From: a virus
Strand: one strand, 5' to 3'
IMG/VR virus record: IMGVR_UViG_3300031787_000787
Span: 1 to 24,810 of that record
DNA length: 24,810 nucleotides
Every line of letters starts with the position of its first letter. The first letter of the stretch is position 1. Shown piece by piece: positions 7,575-16,155 of this stretch. Made by a program: the position numbers and the translations under genes. The notes under the pieces were generated by a model that had not been told where the DNA came from, ran no database searches, and saw only the letters and a list, made by a program, of their open reading frames with translations.

Positions 7575-10500
7575 ATGTTCCTACCCGGCACGCCATGCGG
7601 ATGCTGCGGCGGTGGCGAGCCGCCATGCCAGCCATGCCCCCGCTGCGCTCCGCTCTGCCTCACGGCAACGTTCTCGGGTTTCGCCCACGGCACCGAGAAC
7701 TGCAACGAGTGCTCGTTCCTTGACAACGTGACGTTCCAGTTGAAGCGGCCGCCAGACCCGACACTGTCGGTAACGGCGTCGGTGCCATCAGCGACCGGAT
7801 CGGGAGCGACGTTCTCGGTCACAACGGCCCGTAGCGCGACGGACGGCAGCTACGCCGTGACAGGAATCAAGCTCACCAACGGCGGGGCGAACTACTCCAT
7901 CGGCGACAAGGTCGTGTTTTCGTCAAATGGCTGCATCACAGAACAGCCAGAGGCGACGATCACGATTGCCACGACGCAGCCGGCGGCGACTTCGCTGCGG
8001 ATGACGCCGGCTGTAGTGCCTTCAGGCATGAGTGTTGCCAGCGTCCCGGTAACGTATGAGCAACAGGCCGCAGAAGACGGCAACCCGTACTGGCGGGTTG
8101 CAAGCATCGGATCGGCGATTGGAGGGTCTGGGTACACAGAAGGGGCCACCGTCACGCTGACGCCAGCGATTGTCTACATACCATCGACATTTAGTTATGT
8201 ACCCGAGCCGGGCGTGGTTGTTCAGGAAGCCGCCACGGTGCGGATCACGCAGATCAACCGCGCCGCCCCGACATTCGGCGTCCGCATAAATCGCGCTGGC
8301 GGTGGCGCGTTCGACGGCGGGCTGGTTGTGGGCCGCACGCAAGGAACCGACGCGAACGGACGCGAGGTGTGGTCTGTCTCGTCTGTCGGGATTGGGTGGT
8401 GGTTCCCCAGCGACTTCACCGCGTCTGACACCGTCTCGTTTTACATGACCGGAACCACTGCGACCACGGTACGGGCAGCGACGGCAACGATAGCCGTGAA
8501 TGAAAGCGGAGCTATCACATCGTTCACGATCACTGACGGTGGCGAGTATTACGACACGAATGGGCGTCCAACTGCCGTCGAGCTTCTCACCGCTGGCCGC
8601 TACTACAAGCCGGGTGTCATCACGGCGGTTAAGCTTGTGGATGGCGGTCAGATATTCGGGCAGAACGCCTGCGAGTATGTCAGCGATCGCGTGTGTTCAG
8701 TCTGCCCAGACAACTACGGCGGCACGCTTCAGATGTCGTTGAGCCTTGGTGCGACGAATCACACGATGACAGTCGTGCGGAGGGCGGCGAACAATGCGGC
8801 AACAACCTTGCTGTCGGGATCGCGGCCATCGCTTGACGACGAGGGCAACCCAATCCCTTGCACCGACCTGACGTTCGACGCCGAACACTTCTCGGGACAA
8901 TACTCGTGCATGACGAATGGCACGGTGACGATTGCCGAAGGGGAGTGCGGGGAGTCGTCGCAAAGTGGGTGCGACTTGCCAGAACAGATAACCCTAACGC
9001 TGTCCGGCATGGGGGATATCTACGTCTGGGGGTCGCGTAATAGCGGCGTCGTTGGAATGCAGCCGTGTCCAGACCCGGCTGGAGGCACTTACGAGAGAGA
9101 CGGCCAGCAGTGGCCGAATTTCGTTCCTTACAGTCCATTTTGCGACCAATGCGGAAAGACCTACACGATGCTGCTTCGTGGCGGCGGCACGTTGTCTGGC
9201 ATAAGCGGATGGAGCGGCAGCCTTGTTCAGCAGGACTGCACGGTAGTCCTCGACCGCCTGGAAGGCTGCGGAATTGAATACACGGGCTTTATGCCGTTGC
9301 CGCCTAGCGAGTCCGGCTTCTCGGGGAATTTCACATCAGTCAGTTGCGGCGGCGGGCTGGACGTTCCGGTCAGTGTTTCAATAGTGCCGGTCGGCCTTGC
9401 AACCACCGTAAACATTGCCGCGCCGACAAATGCTGGATTCGCAGCAACGGCCGAGGTTACGTCAGTTGACGGCGAGGGCGGCATAACTGGAATCACGATC
9501 ACGAATCCAGGCGAAGGCTACGCCCGCGAAATCTTCACGCGGACAGAGCCAGACATGACCGTCACGTTGTCTGGTGGCACTGGCAGCGGGGCCGCGCTGA
9601 CGGCCACGCTGACGCAGAGCGGCACCGGCGAGTCGGCGACGTGGGGCGTGAAGTCCGTAGCCGTCAAAAATGGCGGCACCGGATACGCCGGAAACGAAGC
9701 GGTCGTGTTCACGCCAGAAGAAGGGGCGACAACGGACTATCCGGCATCGGCCTATATCGTGACCGGGCGAGTCGAGCCAACGGTAAAGGCGTCTGTTTCT
9801 GGCGGTTCGGGGGCTAGTCTTTCCGTCACGCTCGGGCAATCAACGGACTGGAACGGCCTCGATATTTGGAGCGTGTCGTCGGTCACTGTAACCAACGGTG
9901 GCACTGGCTATACAGACGGCACAAACGTCACGTTCACCGTGACTGACGGTACGGAGGTCTACGGCGCGTCGGCCACGATCAGTACTGTGCGAAGCCAACC
10001 GGACGTAACCGCAAGCCTGCCGTACAGCAGCGGAAGCGGTGCGGTGCTGGCCCCGTCGCTGTCGGCGTCTGGCGACTCGTGGACGGTGTCGTCGGTCGCC
10101 ATCACCAACGGCGGCAGCGGATACAGCCAGTGGGATCAGGTGCTTATCTCCACGGGCGACATTGAGGCGTCTGGCTCGTACCTCTACGTCTCGTCGGTCG
10201 ATGGCAGCGGGGCCATCACTGGAATTGGCATTTCGCAGGGTGGTTCGTATTACCGCGATACTGGGGTGATTTCGTCGGTCAATTTCCCGTGGTATGGCGG
10301 CGGCGGCGAATACTACAAATCGACTGGAATTATTGAGTCGGTGACGGTCTGGGAGCCAGGGTCGTATTACCTGTCTGAATCGACTGGCACGGCTGATGTT
10401 GACGAGCCGGCCGTGTTTATTATCAGCCTCGTAGGCTCTGGAGCGGAGGCGACCGCGACCGTAGATGGCGAAGTCGGCTCGCCGACGTTCGGGCAGGTTA

Positions 10501-10913
10501 CGTCAATCTCTGTTACGCAGCCGGGGTCCGATTACAAAACGTCTGGCACCGGGTGGGGGCTGACAATCAACTCGCCTGTCGGGCATCTTGCGACGCTGAC
10601 TGGCAACGAGACGCCACCAACGCCAGACCCACAAGACCCTCTCGATTGCGGTCATTTCTGGGACAAAAGAGAGCCGTATCAAAACCGCGTCTCGCTCAAT
10701 CCATGCCCAAGCGAACTGCTGTCAAAGGACTACAGCATGGCGTGGGGTGGGTCGTCGCCTCACGGCGACGCTTATGGAGACGGCCTTGAAGGGGCCGAGT
10801 GGTGCCACACCATCGTGCAGGTGCCGACCTTCTACGGAAACGCGCCGCGCTGGGATGTCACGTTTTTCGACTTTGGAAACGGGCCAATCAAATGCACGAT
10901 CGCTCCGTCATAA
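7575..10913 (+). CDS. Large repeat-rich tail protein (fibre / receptor-binding candidate)
   Basis: A 1112-residue protein. ATG 7575 follows the previous stop by one base. The N-terminus is strikingly Cys-rich (CGCCGGGEPPCQPCPRC, then CNEC), suggesting metal binding or disulfides. Most of the protein is beta, with at least eight diverged copies of a motif of the form 'VxSVxVTNGGxGYxxGxxVxF'. Clear copies are VSSVTVTNGGTGYTDG, VKSVAVKNGGTGYAGN, VSSVAITNGGSGYSQW and ITGITITNPGEGY. Such Gly-Gly-x-Gly-Tyr repeats occur in long phage tail proteins that reach outward. The last 100 residues lack repeats and contain Cys (NPCPSELL, GAEWCH). Size, repeats and position suggest a tail fibre or host-recognition protein. 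No enzymatic motif is seen. Confidence 0.7.
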   Translation: MFLPGTPCGCCGGGEPPCQPCPRCAPLCLTATFSGFAHGTENCNECSFLDNVTFQLKRPPDPTLSVTASVPSATGSGATFSVTTARSATDGSYAVTGIKLTNGGANYSIGDKVVFSSNGCITEQPEATITIATTQPAATSLRMTPAVVPSGMSVASVPVTYEQQAAEDGNPYWRVASIGSAIGGSGYTEGATVTLTPAIVYIPSTFSYVPEPGVVVQEAATVRITQINRAAPTFGVRINRAGGGAFDGGLVVGRTQGTDANGREVWSVSSVGIGWWFPSDFTASDTVSFYMTGTTATTVRAATATIAVNESGAITSFTITDGGEYYDTNGRPTAVELLTAGRYYKPGVITAVKLVDGGQIFGQNACEYVSDRVCSVCPDNYGGTLQMSLSLGATNHTMTVVRRAANNAATTLLSGSRPSLDDEGNPIPCTDLTFDAEHFSGQYSCMTNGTVTIAEGECGESSQSGCDLPEQITLTLSGMGDIYVWGSRNSGVVGMQPCPDPAGGTYERDGQQWPNFVPYSPFCDQCGKTYTMLLRGGGTLSGISGWSGSLVQQDCTVVLDRLEGCGIEYTGFMPLPPSESGFSGNFTSVSCGGGLDVPVSVSIVPVGLATTVNIAAPTNAGFAATAEVTSVDGEGGITGITITNPGEGYAREIFTRTEPDMTVTLSGGTGSGAALTATLTQSGTGESATWGVKSVAVKNGGTGYAGNEAVVFTPEEGATTDYPASAYIVTGRVEPTVKASVSGGSGASLSVTLGQSTDWNGLDIWSVSSVTVTNGGTGYTDGTNVTFTVTDGTEVYGASATISTVRSQPDVTASLPYSSGSGAVLAPSLSASGDSWTVSSVAITNGGSGYSQWDQVLISTGDIEASGSYLYVSSVDGSGAITGIGISQGGSYYRDTGVISSVNFPWYGGGGEYYKSTGIIESVTVWEPGSYYLSESTGTADVDEPAVFIISLVGSGAEATATVDGEVGSPTFGQVTSISVTQPGSDYKTSGTGWGLTINSPVGHLATLTGNETPPTPDPQDPLDCGHFWDKREPYQNRVSLNPCPSELLSKDYSMAWGGSSPHGDAYGDGLEGAEWCHTIVQVPTFYGNAPRWDVTFFDFGNGPIKCTIAPS

Positions 10914-11338
10914 CGCCATGCGACTTTCGCCGCGATGATGATGCGTGGCTTTGCGGCGTGTGCGGCAGGCGAGTGCGGCTTCAGTCCGAAAGGCCGCCTG
11001 TTGCCGTATGCCGGATGAGCCAAGGCTATGGCGCTGCCAGGGAAAAGCCGACTCGCAGGCCACTCCCAGGCGACGAACTTGCCGCCATCCTCCGAGATTG
11101 GCTTGGCATCGAGGCCGACGCTGGATGCGGGTGCAAGTCGATGGCGTCGCGAATGAACGCCCTTGGCCCCGACTGGTGCGAGTCTGAGGCGGGCCTAGCG
11201 GAAATACTCGGCGTCATGCGGACGGAGCACGCCAAGCGGTGGTCAGACGGCCGCACGCGGCTGCCGTGGACTGACTTCGGGGCGACGCAACTGGTGCTGC
11301 TCGCCTGCCGCAGGGCCGGGGCGAAGGCAAAAGACTGA
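10892..11338 (+). CDS. Small zinc-ribbon-like phage protein
   Basis: A 148-residue protein starting at ATG 10892, inside the end of the tail gene (22-bp overlap). Residues 10-40 hold a likely zinc ribbon (CDFRR, LCGVCGRRV, VAVC). A second Cys cluster follows near residue 85: CGCKSMASRMNALGPDWC, then a helix. The 'CGCK..A.RMN..GP.WC' pattern looks like a conserved small phage domain, but I cannot name its function. DNA or virion binding through zinc is a guess. Earlier in-frame starts would overlap the tail gene far more. Confidence 0.65.
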   Translation: MHDRSVITPCDFRRDDDAWLCGVCGRRVRLQSERPPVAVCRMSQGYGAAREKPTRRPLPGDELAAILRDWLGIEADAGCGCKSMASRMNALGPDWCESEAGLAEILGVMRTEHAKRWSDGRTRLPWTDFGATQLVLLACRRAGAKAKD

Positions 11339-11405
11339 TTCCGGCATTGACCACGTTTTCAGGTGTGGCAGTCTGTCATGCGACACCCCCACCTGCGGAG
11401 GAGCG

Positions 11406-11654
11406 ATGGGAAAGCCGAACGCCGTCGAAATGGTCCTCGCACATCTGCCGGGCCCGCGGCTGCTCGGATGGTGGCACCGGATCGATCCCAAACACCAGCC
11501 GACGCTCGACGAGCTCGAAGCCGCATGGAAGGCCGGCAAGCTCGGCACGCGGCTGGCTCCGGCGGCGGATGCGATCGCAAAGACGCTGAAGGAACTGGGT
11601 ATTGCGACCGTGCAGCGACAGGGGGTGCAGAATTGGCTCCGACGAAAAGCGTAG
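11406..11654 (+). CDS. Small helix-turn-helix protein
   Basis: An 82-residue protein with a strong ribosome binding site (GGAGGAG just before ATG 11406). The C-terminal half looks like a helix-turn-helix: DAIAKTLKELGIATV then RQGVQNWLRRKA, with the second helix as DNA-recognition helix. It overlaps the next gene by 22 bp. Position before a phosphoesterase suggests the two act together. A small terminase-like or regulatory role is possible, but neither is shown. Confidence 0.65.
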   Translation: MGKPNAVEMVLAHLPGPRLLGWWHRIDPKHQPTLDELEAAWKAGKLGTRLAPAADAIAKTLKELGIATVQRQGVQNWLRRKA

Positions 11655-12817
11655 TTGCCAAGGCCGCGGTGGCGGCCGGTGACATCACGATCGAAGAGGT
11701 CAACACGAAGGACACCGAAGGCGGCTGCCGTGAGGCCCGCAGTGTGTCCACGCGGATCCGCACAGTCGACGACCTCCTGAGGCACATCGAAGCCGACCTC
11801 ACCAAGTTTGAGGTGGCGACGAGCGAGGCTACGAAGTGGGAGGGTCTGACGGCGGACAAGGCCACTGGCGAGCCGGTGGTGACCGAGCTGCACCGCGTGT
11901 TCGTGCGGCTGAAGCCGCGGCCTGGGCCGACCGTTCGGGAATGCGTCGAGGCGATGATTCAGGCGGCGAAGGGTGAGATTCGCCAGCCAATTCGCCCAAA
12001 GGCCAAACGAGAGAAGCATGCCGACGGCTGGGCAGTGCTCATCGTGGCCGACCCCCACTTCGGCAAGTATGCCTGGCGGCGGACGGCCGGGGCAGACTAC
12101 GACCTCGACATCGCGGCGCGGCTCGTGCGCGAGGCATCGGAACAACTGCTCGAGGTCGCGGCCGTGCATGCCCCGGAGCGGATCACGGTGGCAATGCTTG
12201 GCGATGTCTTCCATTACGATTCGCCGCACGGCACCACCACGGGCGGCACGCCGCTGGAACGAGACGGACGGCTGCCGAAGATGCTCGGCACCGGCACCGA
12301 CGCGATGCTCGCCCTGGTCGATGCGGCTTCCGGCGTGGCCCAGTGCGACACGCTGGTCGTCGCCGGCAATCACGACGAAGCGATGACGTTCGCCTTTCAG
12401 CGCATCCTCGCCGAGCGGTTCCGAAACGATAAGCGGGTGCGGGTCGAGGGGGAATTCACGCCGCGGAAGTACCTGACCCACGGCCGAAATCTTTTGGGCT
12501 TTACCCACGGCCACACGAAGGCCCGCAAGAAGCTGCCGCAGCTTATGGCGATCGAGGCCGCCGACCGGTGGTCTAAGTGCCCATATCGCGAATGGCACAC
12601 CGCCCACCTCCACCACCAGGCCGCAGAGGTCACGCGGCCGATCGACACGATCGACGGCGTGATCGTGCGGACGGCCCCGGCCATCTGCCCGGCAGACGAT
12701 TGGCACGCGAGCGAGGGCTACATCGGCCCGCGGCAGGCGATGGAACTGTTTCTCTACGACACGGCCGGCGGGCTGGCGTCGATGCACGTGGCCGGCCCGA
12801 GGATGACGACGCGATGA
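11633..12817 (+). CDS. Calcineurin-like metallophosphoesterase
   Basis: A protein of about 394 residues. All metal-binding motifs of the calcineurin-like phosphoesterase fold are present: DPHFGK (D140, H142), GDVFHYDS (D191), GNHDE (N246, H247), THGH (H294) and TAHLHH (H325, H327). The first 130 residues are a charged helical region of unknown role. I prefer TTG 11633, preceded by CAGGGGGTGC at good spacing and overlapping the HTH gene. GTG 11669 is the alternative. Everything upstream of 11633 in this frame is out-of-frame sequence of the HTH gene. The substrate is unknown; phage members may act on nucleotides, DNA ends or phosphoproteins. It lies beside a nucleotide kinase. Confidence 0.88.
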   Translation: MAPTKSVVAKAAVAAGDITIEEVNTKDTEGGCREARSVSTRIRTVDDLLRHIEADLTKFEVATSEATKWEGLTADKATGEPVVTELHRVFVRLKPRPGPTVRECVEAMIQAAKGEIRQPIRPKAKREKHADGWAVLIVADPHFGKYAWRRTAGADYDLDIAARLVREASEQLLEVAAVHAPERITVAMLGDVFHYDSPHGTTTGGTPLERDGRLPKMLGTGTDAMLALVDAASGVAQCDTLVVAGNHDEAMTFAFQRILAERFRNDKRVRVEGEFTPRKYLTHGRNLLGFTHGHTKARKKLPQLMAIEAADRWSKCPYREWHTAHLHHQAAEVTRPIDTIDGVIVRTAPAICPADDWHASEGYIGPRQAMELFLYDTAGGLASMHVAGPRMTTR

Positions 12818-13689
12818 GCAACATGGACGAAATCAACCGCACGCTCCGGGAGGCCGTCGCGGCCCGGATGGCGGCTACGGCTGCAAAGGATGCCGCCCAG
12901 GCTGCGGCCATCCTGCCCGACGTGCCGCAAGCGTTTCTCGACTCGATCGCAGGCATCGAACTGACGCCGGTCCAGCCCGTCGAGGTCCGCGAGCCTGAGC
13001 CGTTCCTGCTCGGCGCGACAATGCCAGAAGGGCAACTCGCCGCCGCCTGGGCCGGGATCCGCGAGAAGGCCGACCGCACGCGGCAGATGGCCCGCGAGCC
13101 GGAGGCCGCCGCGGAGACGGCCGAGCTGGTCTGGTCGGCCGACGCCGGCGTGGAGGCCACGGTCATCGGAATCACCGGCCGGGCCGGGGCCGGGAAAAAC
13201 GCGGTCGCGTCCATGATCCCTGGAGCGTTCGTGATCGGCTTGGCCGATCCGCTCTACGCCATGCTCTCGACCATGCTCGACATTCCGGAGGCGATTCTTC
13301 GGCAGCGGAAGTTCAAGGAGTCGCCGATCCCGTGGGTTGGCAAGAGCGTGCGGCAGCTGCTCCAGACTCTCGGCACGGAATGGGGTCGCGGGCACGTGTG
13401 CGACGACATCTGGATCAGGCTCCTCGATCGGCGGATCACGAAGCTGATCGAGTCCGGCATCACGACGATTGCCGTGGCCGACGTACGGTTTGAAAACGAG
13501 GCCGACTACATCCGCCAGGACCGCGGAGGGAGCGTGTGGCATGTGCTGCGGCCAGGGGTCGAAGGGCCTGCGGAGCACGCGAGCGAGCACGGCATCATGC
13601 AGGCAATCTGGGACCGCGTGATCGACAACGACGGCACGCTCGACGATCTGCGCAAGGTCGTGCTCGAGGCGTGGGGGCCGGAACTCTAG
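12814..13689 (+). CDS. Deoxynucleoside monophosphate kinase
   Basis: A 291-residue protein, ATGA overlap with the phosphoesterase gene. From residue about 117 it is a phage-type dNMP kinase: P-loop GITGRAGAGKNAVAS (K128), LADPLYAMLS, LQTLGTEWGR, VADVRFENEAD (the conserved D-R-F-x-N-E-A core) and a final SEHGI...VIDNDGTLDDL, all as in the family. It would phosphorylate dNMPs to dNDPs using ATP for phage DNA synthesis. The first 110 residues are an Ala-rich helical extension absent from typical family members of about 180-200 residues; its role is unknown. Confidence 0.88.
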   Translation: MSNMDEINRTLREAVAARMAATAAKDAAQAAAILPDVPQAFLDSIAGIELTPVQPVEVREPEPFLLGATMPEGQLAAAWAGIREKADRTRQMAREPEAAAETAELVWSADAGVEATVIGITGRAGAGKNAVASMIPGAFVIGLADPLYAMLSTMLDIPEAILRQRKFKESPIPWVGKSVRQLLQTLGTEWGRGHVCDDIWIRLLDRRITKLIESGITTIAVADVRFENEADYIRQDRGGSVWHVLRPGVEGPAEHASEHGIMQAIWDRVIDNDGTLDDLRKVVLEAWGPEL

Positions 13690-13776
13690 GCGGCCTACTC
13701 CAGGCCCGCGACGACGGGGAGCACTGCAACCATGGGCAAACGTGGACAAACGTACAATGGTGGTAGGAGAGCCGAC

Positions 13777-14019
13777 GTGATCTCACGGGCCCGAATCAAC
13801 GAGTCGATGTTCCGCCACACGGCTCACGGCCGGGAGGCTCTCGCGCCCCCGGGCGAAGGCGGCGAGCACGTTCACTACCAGCCAAAGAAGTCGGTCGGCA
13901 TCGGGTGCATCACGAGCCGGCCGAAGCCCACGGTCACCTTCTTCGAGGTGCTCGCTTACGAACTGGGCTGCAACGTCGACACGGCAAAGAAACTCTGGGA
14001 ACAAGGGCTCATCAAATGA
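13777..14019 (+). CDS. Small phage protein, unknown
   Basis: An 80-residue protein if started at GTG 13777, which has TAGGAGA seven bases upstream. ATG 13732 would add 15 residues (MGKRGQ...) with a weaker site. A TACAAT hexamer at 13753-13758 might be a promoter -10 element, but no matching -35 is seen. The C-terminal part TFFEVLAYELGCNVDTAKKL ends in a probable helix pair. The stop overlaps the next start by 4 bp. It opens a long run of overlapping small genes. I do not recognise the family. Confidence 0.6.
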   Translation: MISRARINESMFRHTAHGREALAPPGEGGEHVHYQPKKSVGIGCITSRPKPTVTFFEVLAYELGCNVDTAKKLWEQGLIK

Positions 14020-14399
14020 CCACAGGATCGATCGCAAACCCGCCGCTCGCCGCCGCCAGCCACTACACCGACATCGCCCAGCGTGTCTCCGCGTTCCTGC
14101 AATCCGCGAAGGCGGCCGCCGCCGACGGCCTGTCGTGGCGTGAGTTCGGCGAGCTGCTCGTGGCGCTGCTGCGGGTGAGCTGCGAAACGCTCGACCACGT
14201 GAGCGGGCTCACCGGGGCCGAGAAGAAGGCGATCGTGCTCGAGGCGGCCGGCAGCCTGTTCGACCTCGTCGCCGATAAGGCCGTGCCGTCGGCCGTGTAC
14301 CCGCTCTGGGTGCTCGCCCGCCCGGCCGTCCGTTCGCTCGTTCTCGCAATCGCGAGCGGTGCCGTGGAGCAAGTGCTACCGCTCGTGAGGACCGCCTGA
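14016..14399 (+). CDS. Small helical phage protein, unknown
   Basis: A 127-residue all-helical protein with ATGA overlap upstream. The second half is hydrophobic: VYPLWVLARPAVRSLVLAIA then VEQVLPLVRTA. This could be a weak membrane segment or a buried helix. EKKAIVLEAAGSLFDLVADK is amphipathic. It sits next to several membrane genes, so a role in lysis or membrane remodelling is possible. I cannot assign a family. Confidence 0.6.
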   Translation: MTTGSIANPPLAAASHYTDIAQRVSAFLQSAKAAAADGLSWREFGELLVALLRVSCETLDHVSGLTGAEKKAIVLEAAGSLFDLVADKAVPSAVYPLWVLARPAVRSLVLAIASGAVEQVLPLVRTA

Positions 14400-14400
14400 C

Positions 14401-14667
14401 ATGCCGCTCCAGGCGATCGAAAACATCCGGCTCCTCGCCGAGTGGGCTCCCCTGCTCGGCTACGCCCGGCGGTTCTCTGCCGAGACCGACGCCGGCAAGC
14501 GAAACGTCATCATCGGCGACGCCCTCGAATGGCTGGCGTCGAAGACCGAAAGCCGGGTCGATGACGAATTGGCCGGCCACGTGGCCGCCATCCTGAAGAC
14601 CGCGGAGGGCGCGGCCCTCGTCCGCTGGTTCGTCGCCCTCGCCGCCGATCTGGAGAAGACGCCGTGA
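14401..14667 (+). CDS. Small helical protein, unknown
   Basis: An 88-residue predicted helical protein (IENIRLLAEWAPLLGYARRF, then ALEWLASK). One base separates it from the previous stop, and its stop overlaps the next GTG start. There is no transmembrane segment or signal peptide. The tight spacing indicates translation from the same message as its neighbours. The function is unknown. Confidence 0.6.
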   Translation: MPLQAIENIRLLAEWAPLLGYARRFSAETDAGKRNVIIGDALEWLASKTESRVDDELAGHVAAILKTAEGAALVRWFVALAADLEKTP

Positions 14668-14918
14668 ACTACTTGACGATAGCCCAATACGCCCTCGCCG
14701 CGGCATGCGTCGGCTACGGCCTGATCCTGCTCGCCACCAAGGGCGGCCAGTGGATCCGCGGACTGCTCGGCCGCCGCCGCGAGCGGGCCCCGGTGGACGA
14801 CCTTCGGCTCGTGATCGACCTCGCGGCCCGGCTCCGCGACGCCGGGAAGACGCAGGCCGTGGCCGTGTGCCAGCAGCTCCTCGACGAGCTGCTGAAGCCG
14901 GAGGCACCGAAGCCGTGA
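14664..14918 (+). CDS. Small membrane protein with one transmembrane helix
   Basis: An 84-residue protein starting at GTG 14664 (GTGA overlap). Residues 5-24 (TIAQYALAAACVGYGLILLA) form one transmembrane helix, followed by a basic stretch (RGLLGRRRERAP) and a cytoplasmic helix ending DELLKPEAPKP. This could be a holin- or spanin-like accessory component, but a single-helix protein of this size is not diagnostic. Confidence 0.62.
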   Translation: MNYLTIAQYALAAACVGYGLILLATKGGQWIRGLLGRRRERAPVDDLRLVIDLAARLRDAGKTQAVAVCQQLLDELLKPEAPKP

Positions 14919-15292
14919 GGCCGTTCGCCTTCATCGTCGCTGGCCTGCTGCTGCTCACTCTGCCGCGTGTGGAGGGCTGCCGCGCCACGACTCAGCAGAC
15001 AGCCGGGCCGGCAACCGCCGCTGTGTACGTCTACGAAAAGGACGACCACGCGATCCCGGCCTACGTGACCGTGGCGGTCAACCGGCTGAACCGTGAACGG
15101 AAGATCGTGGCCACGCTCCTCGAGGACGACACGACCAACGGCGACGGAGAGATTCCGACGCAGTATCGGCTCGCCCTGGAGGCGGCCCGCAAGGCCGGGC
15201 TGCCCGCGGTCGTGGCCCTGGCTGGCGGGCAGGTGATCCGCGTGACGCCGGCCCCGGCGAGCGAAGCCGCGGTGATGGAGGCCGTGCCGTGA
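14915..15292 (+). CDS. Secreted or lipid-anchored small protein
   Basis: A 125-residue protein starting at GTG 14915 with a 4-bp overlap. The N-terminus is a signal peptide: MRPFAFIVAGLLLLTLP followed by VEGC, a near-lipobox with Cys at position 22. The mature part starts RATTQQTAGPAT and has a compact domain (YVYEKDDHAIPAYVTVAVN, then GLPAVVALAGGQ). If the Cys is lipidated the protein would sit at a membrane or the outer face. An outer spanin-like or host-surface function is possible but not shown. Confidence 0.62.
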   Translation: MRPFAFIVAGLLLLTLPRVEGCRATTQQTAGPATAAVYVYEKDDHAIPAYVTVAVNRLNRERKIVATLLEDDTTNGDGEIPTQYRLALEAARKAGLPAVVALAGGQVIRVTPAPASEAAVMEAVP

Positions 15293-16155
15293 TTGACCCC
15301 TCCCTGATCGACTTCTTTCCGCACGAGCACGACGGCTACCCGGCCGAGCTGGCCGCGGAGGACACGACCGACGCTCTCCGCGACGCATGCGGGGACGCCT
15401 CGCGCGAGTTCCCGGAGTCGCTCTGGATCGAGCCGCGCGACTGGGTCGCCAAGGCCCGTGAGAACGACGCGGCCGGATCGTGGGGTATGAACTTCCTCGA
15501 CCGGTTCACGAACCAGAATCCGACCCACGAATGCACGTGCCACAGTCTCCGGGCGAACGCGGAAGCGGCCCGCAACCGGGCCCGCGGCGTGAACTACGGC
15601 GGCCCGAAAAAGGACTTCCGTTACCAGGAATCGAAAGACTTCGGGTCCGTCTGGCTCTCGCCGCTGTCGGTCTATGCGGATGCCAACCCGCGGAAGTGGG
15701 GCGGGGCCAACGTCCGGGCCGTGCTCGAAATCGCCGTCCGTCGCGGCATGCTCCCCGAGACGGTGCAGCCGCGCGACTACCAGTTCAAGCATGCGATCGT
15801 GGGCACGTCCGGCAAGGGCGGACTCAACCAGGCCGGCGGGCCGTGGGTGTCGGTGTCGCGGTTCCCGGAGGGCTGGGAGGAAACCGCCAGGCAGTTCCGC
15901 CCGCTCGAGGTGATCTTTCCCGAGAGCTATGAGCAGGCCGTGTGCCTCGTGCTGCACGGCCTGGTCGTGAGCGTGGGCCGCAACGGCCACGCGGTGCCGT
16001 GGGCCCAGTGGATTCCCGATCAACGGCTCATGGCCTACCCAGACTCCTACGACATCGTCCGCTACGACTCGGAGCGCACTGCCCGCTCCGCGTGGAAGGG
16101 GTCGTTTGCGATCGCGTCCATGACCCTCCCCGACGACTGGAGCAAGCCAGCATGA
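15289..16155 (+). CDS. Papain-like cysteine protease-fold protein (endolysin candidate)
   Basis: A 288-residue protein starting at GTG 15289 (GTGA overlap). The motif NQNPTHECTCHS places Q76 six residues before C82, the same spacing as the papain oxyanion Gln and catalytic Cys. GHAVPW supplies the His (H234, 'HAV' as in papain), and YPDSYD (D252) takes the place of the Asn. These four elements in order support a peptidase C1-like fold. No signal peptide is present, so export would need a holin or virion packaging. It may cut peptidoglycan peptide bridges or proteins. No other lysin appears nearby. Confidence 0.68.
   Translation: MIDPSLIDFFPHEHDGYPAELAAEDTTDALRDACGDASREFPESLWIEPRDWVAKARENDAAGSWGMNFLDRFTNQNPTHECTCHSLRANAEAARNRARGVNYGGPKKDFRYQESKDFGSVWLSPLSVYADANPRKWGGANVRAVLEIAVRRGMLPETVQPRDYQFKHAIVGTSGKGGLNQAGGPWVSVSRFPEGWEETARQFRPLEVIFPESYEQAVCLVLHGLVVSVGRNGHAVPWAQWIPDQRLMAYPDSYDIVRYDSERTARSAWKGSFAIASMTLPDDWSKPA

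Noticed and set aside
7850-10560. Repeats in the large tail protein considered as CRISPR or DNA repeats
   Set aside because: The similarity is at protein level in one frame, spacing varies, and DNA identity is low. It is a protein repeat.
11243-12787. Long minus-strand open frame opposite the phosphoesterase
   Set aside because: It lies on the complement of a gene with intact metal-binding motifs and shows no recognisable domain. It is a GC-driven shadow.
12754-13749. Minus-strand open frame opposite the nucleotide kinase
   Set aside because: The opposite strand has a clear P-loop kinase. The frame is rich in Arg/Gly/His without motif or start signal.
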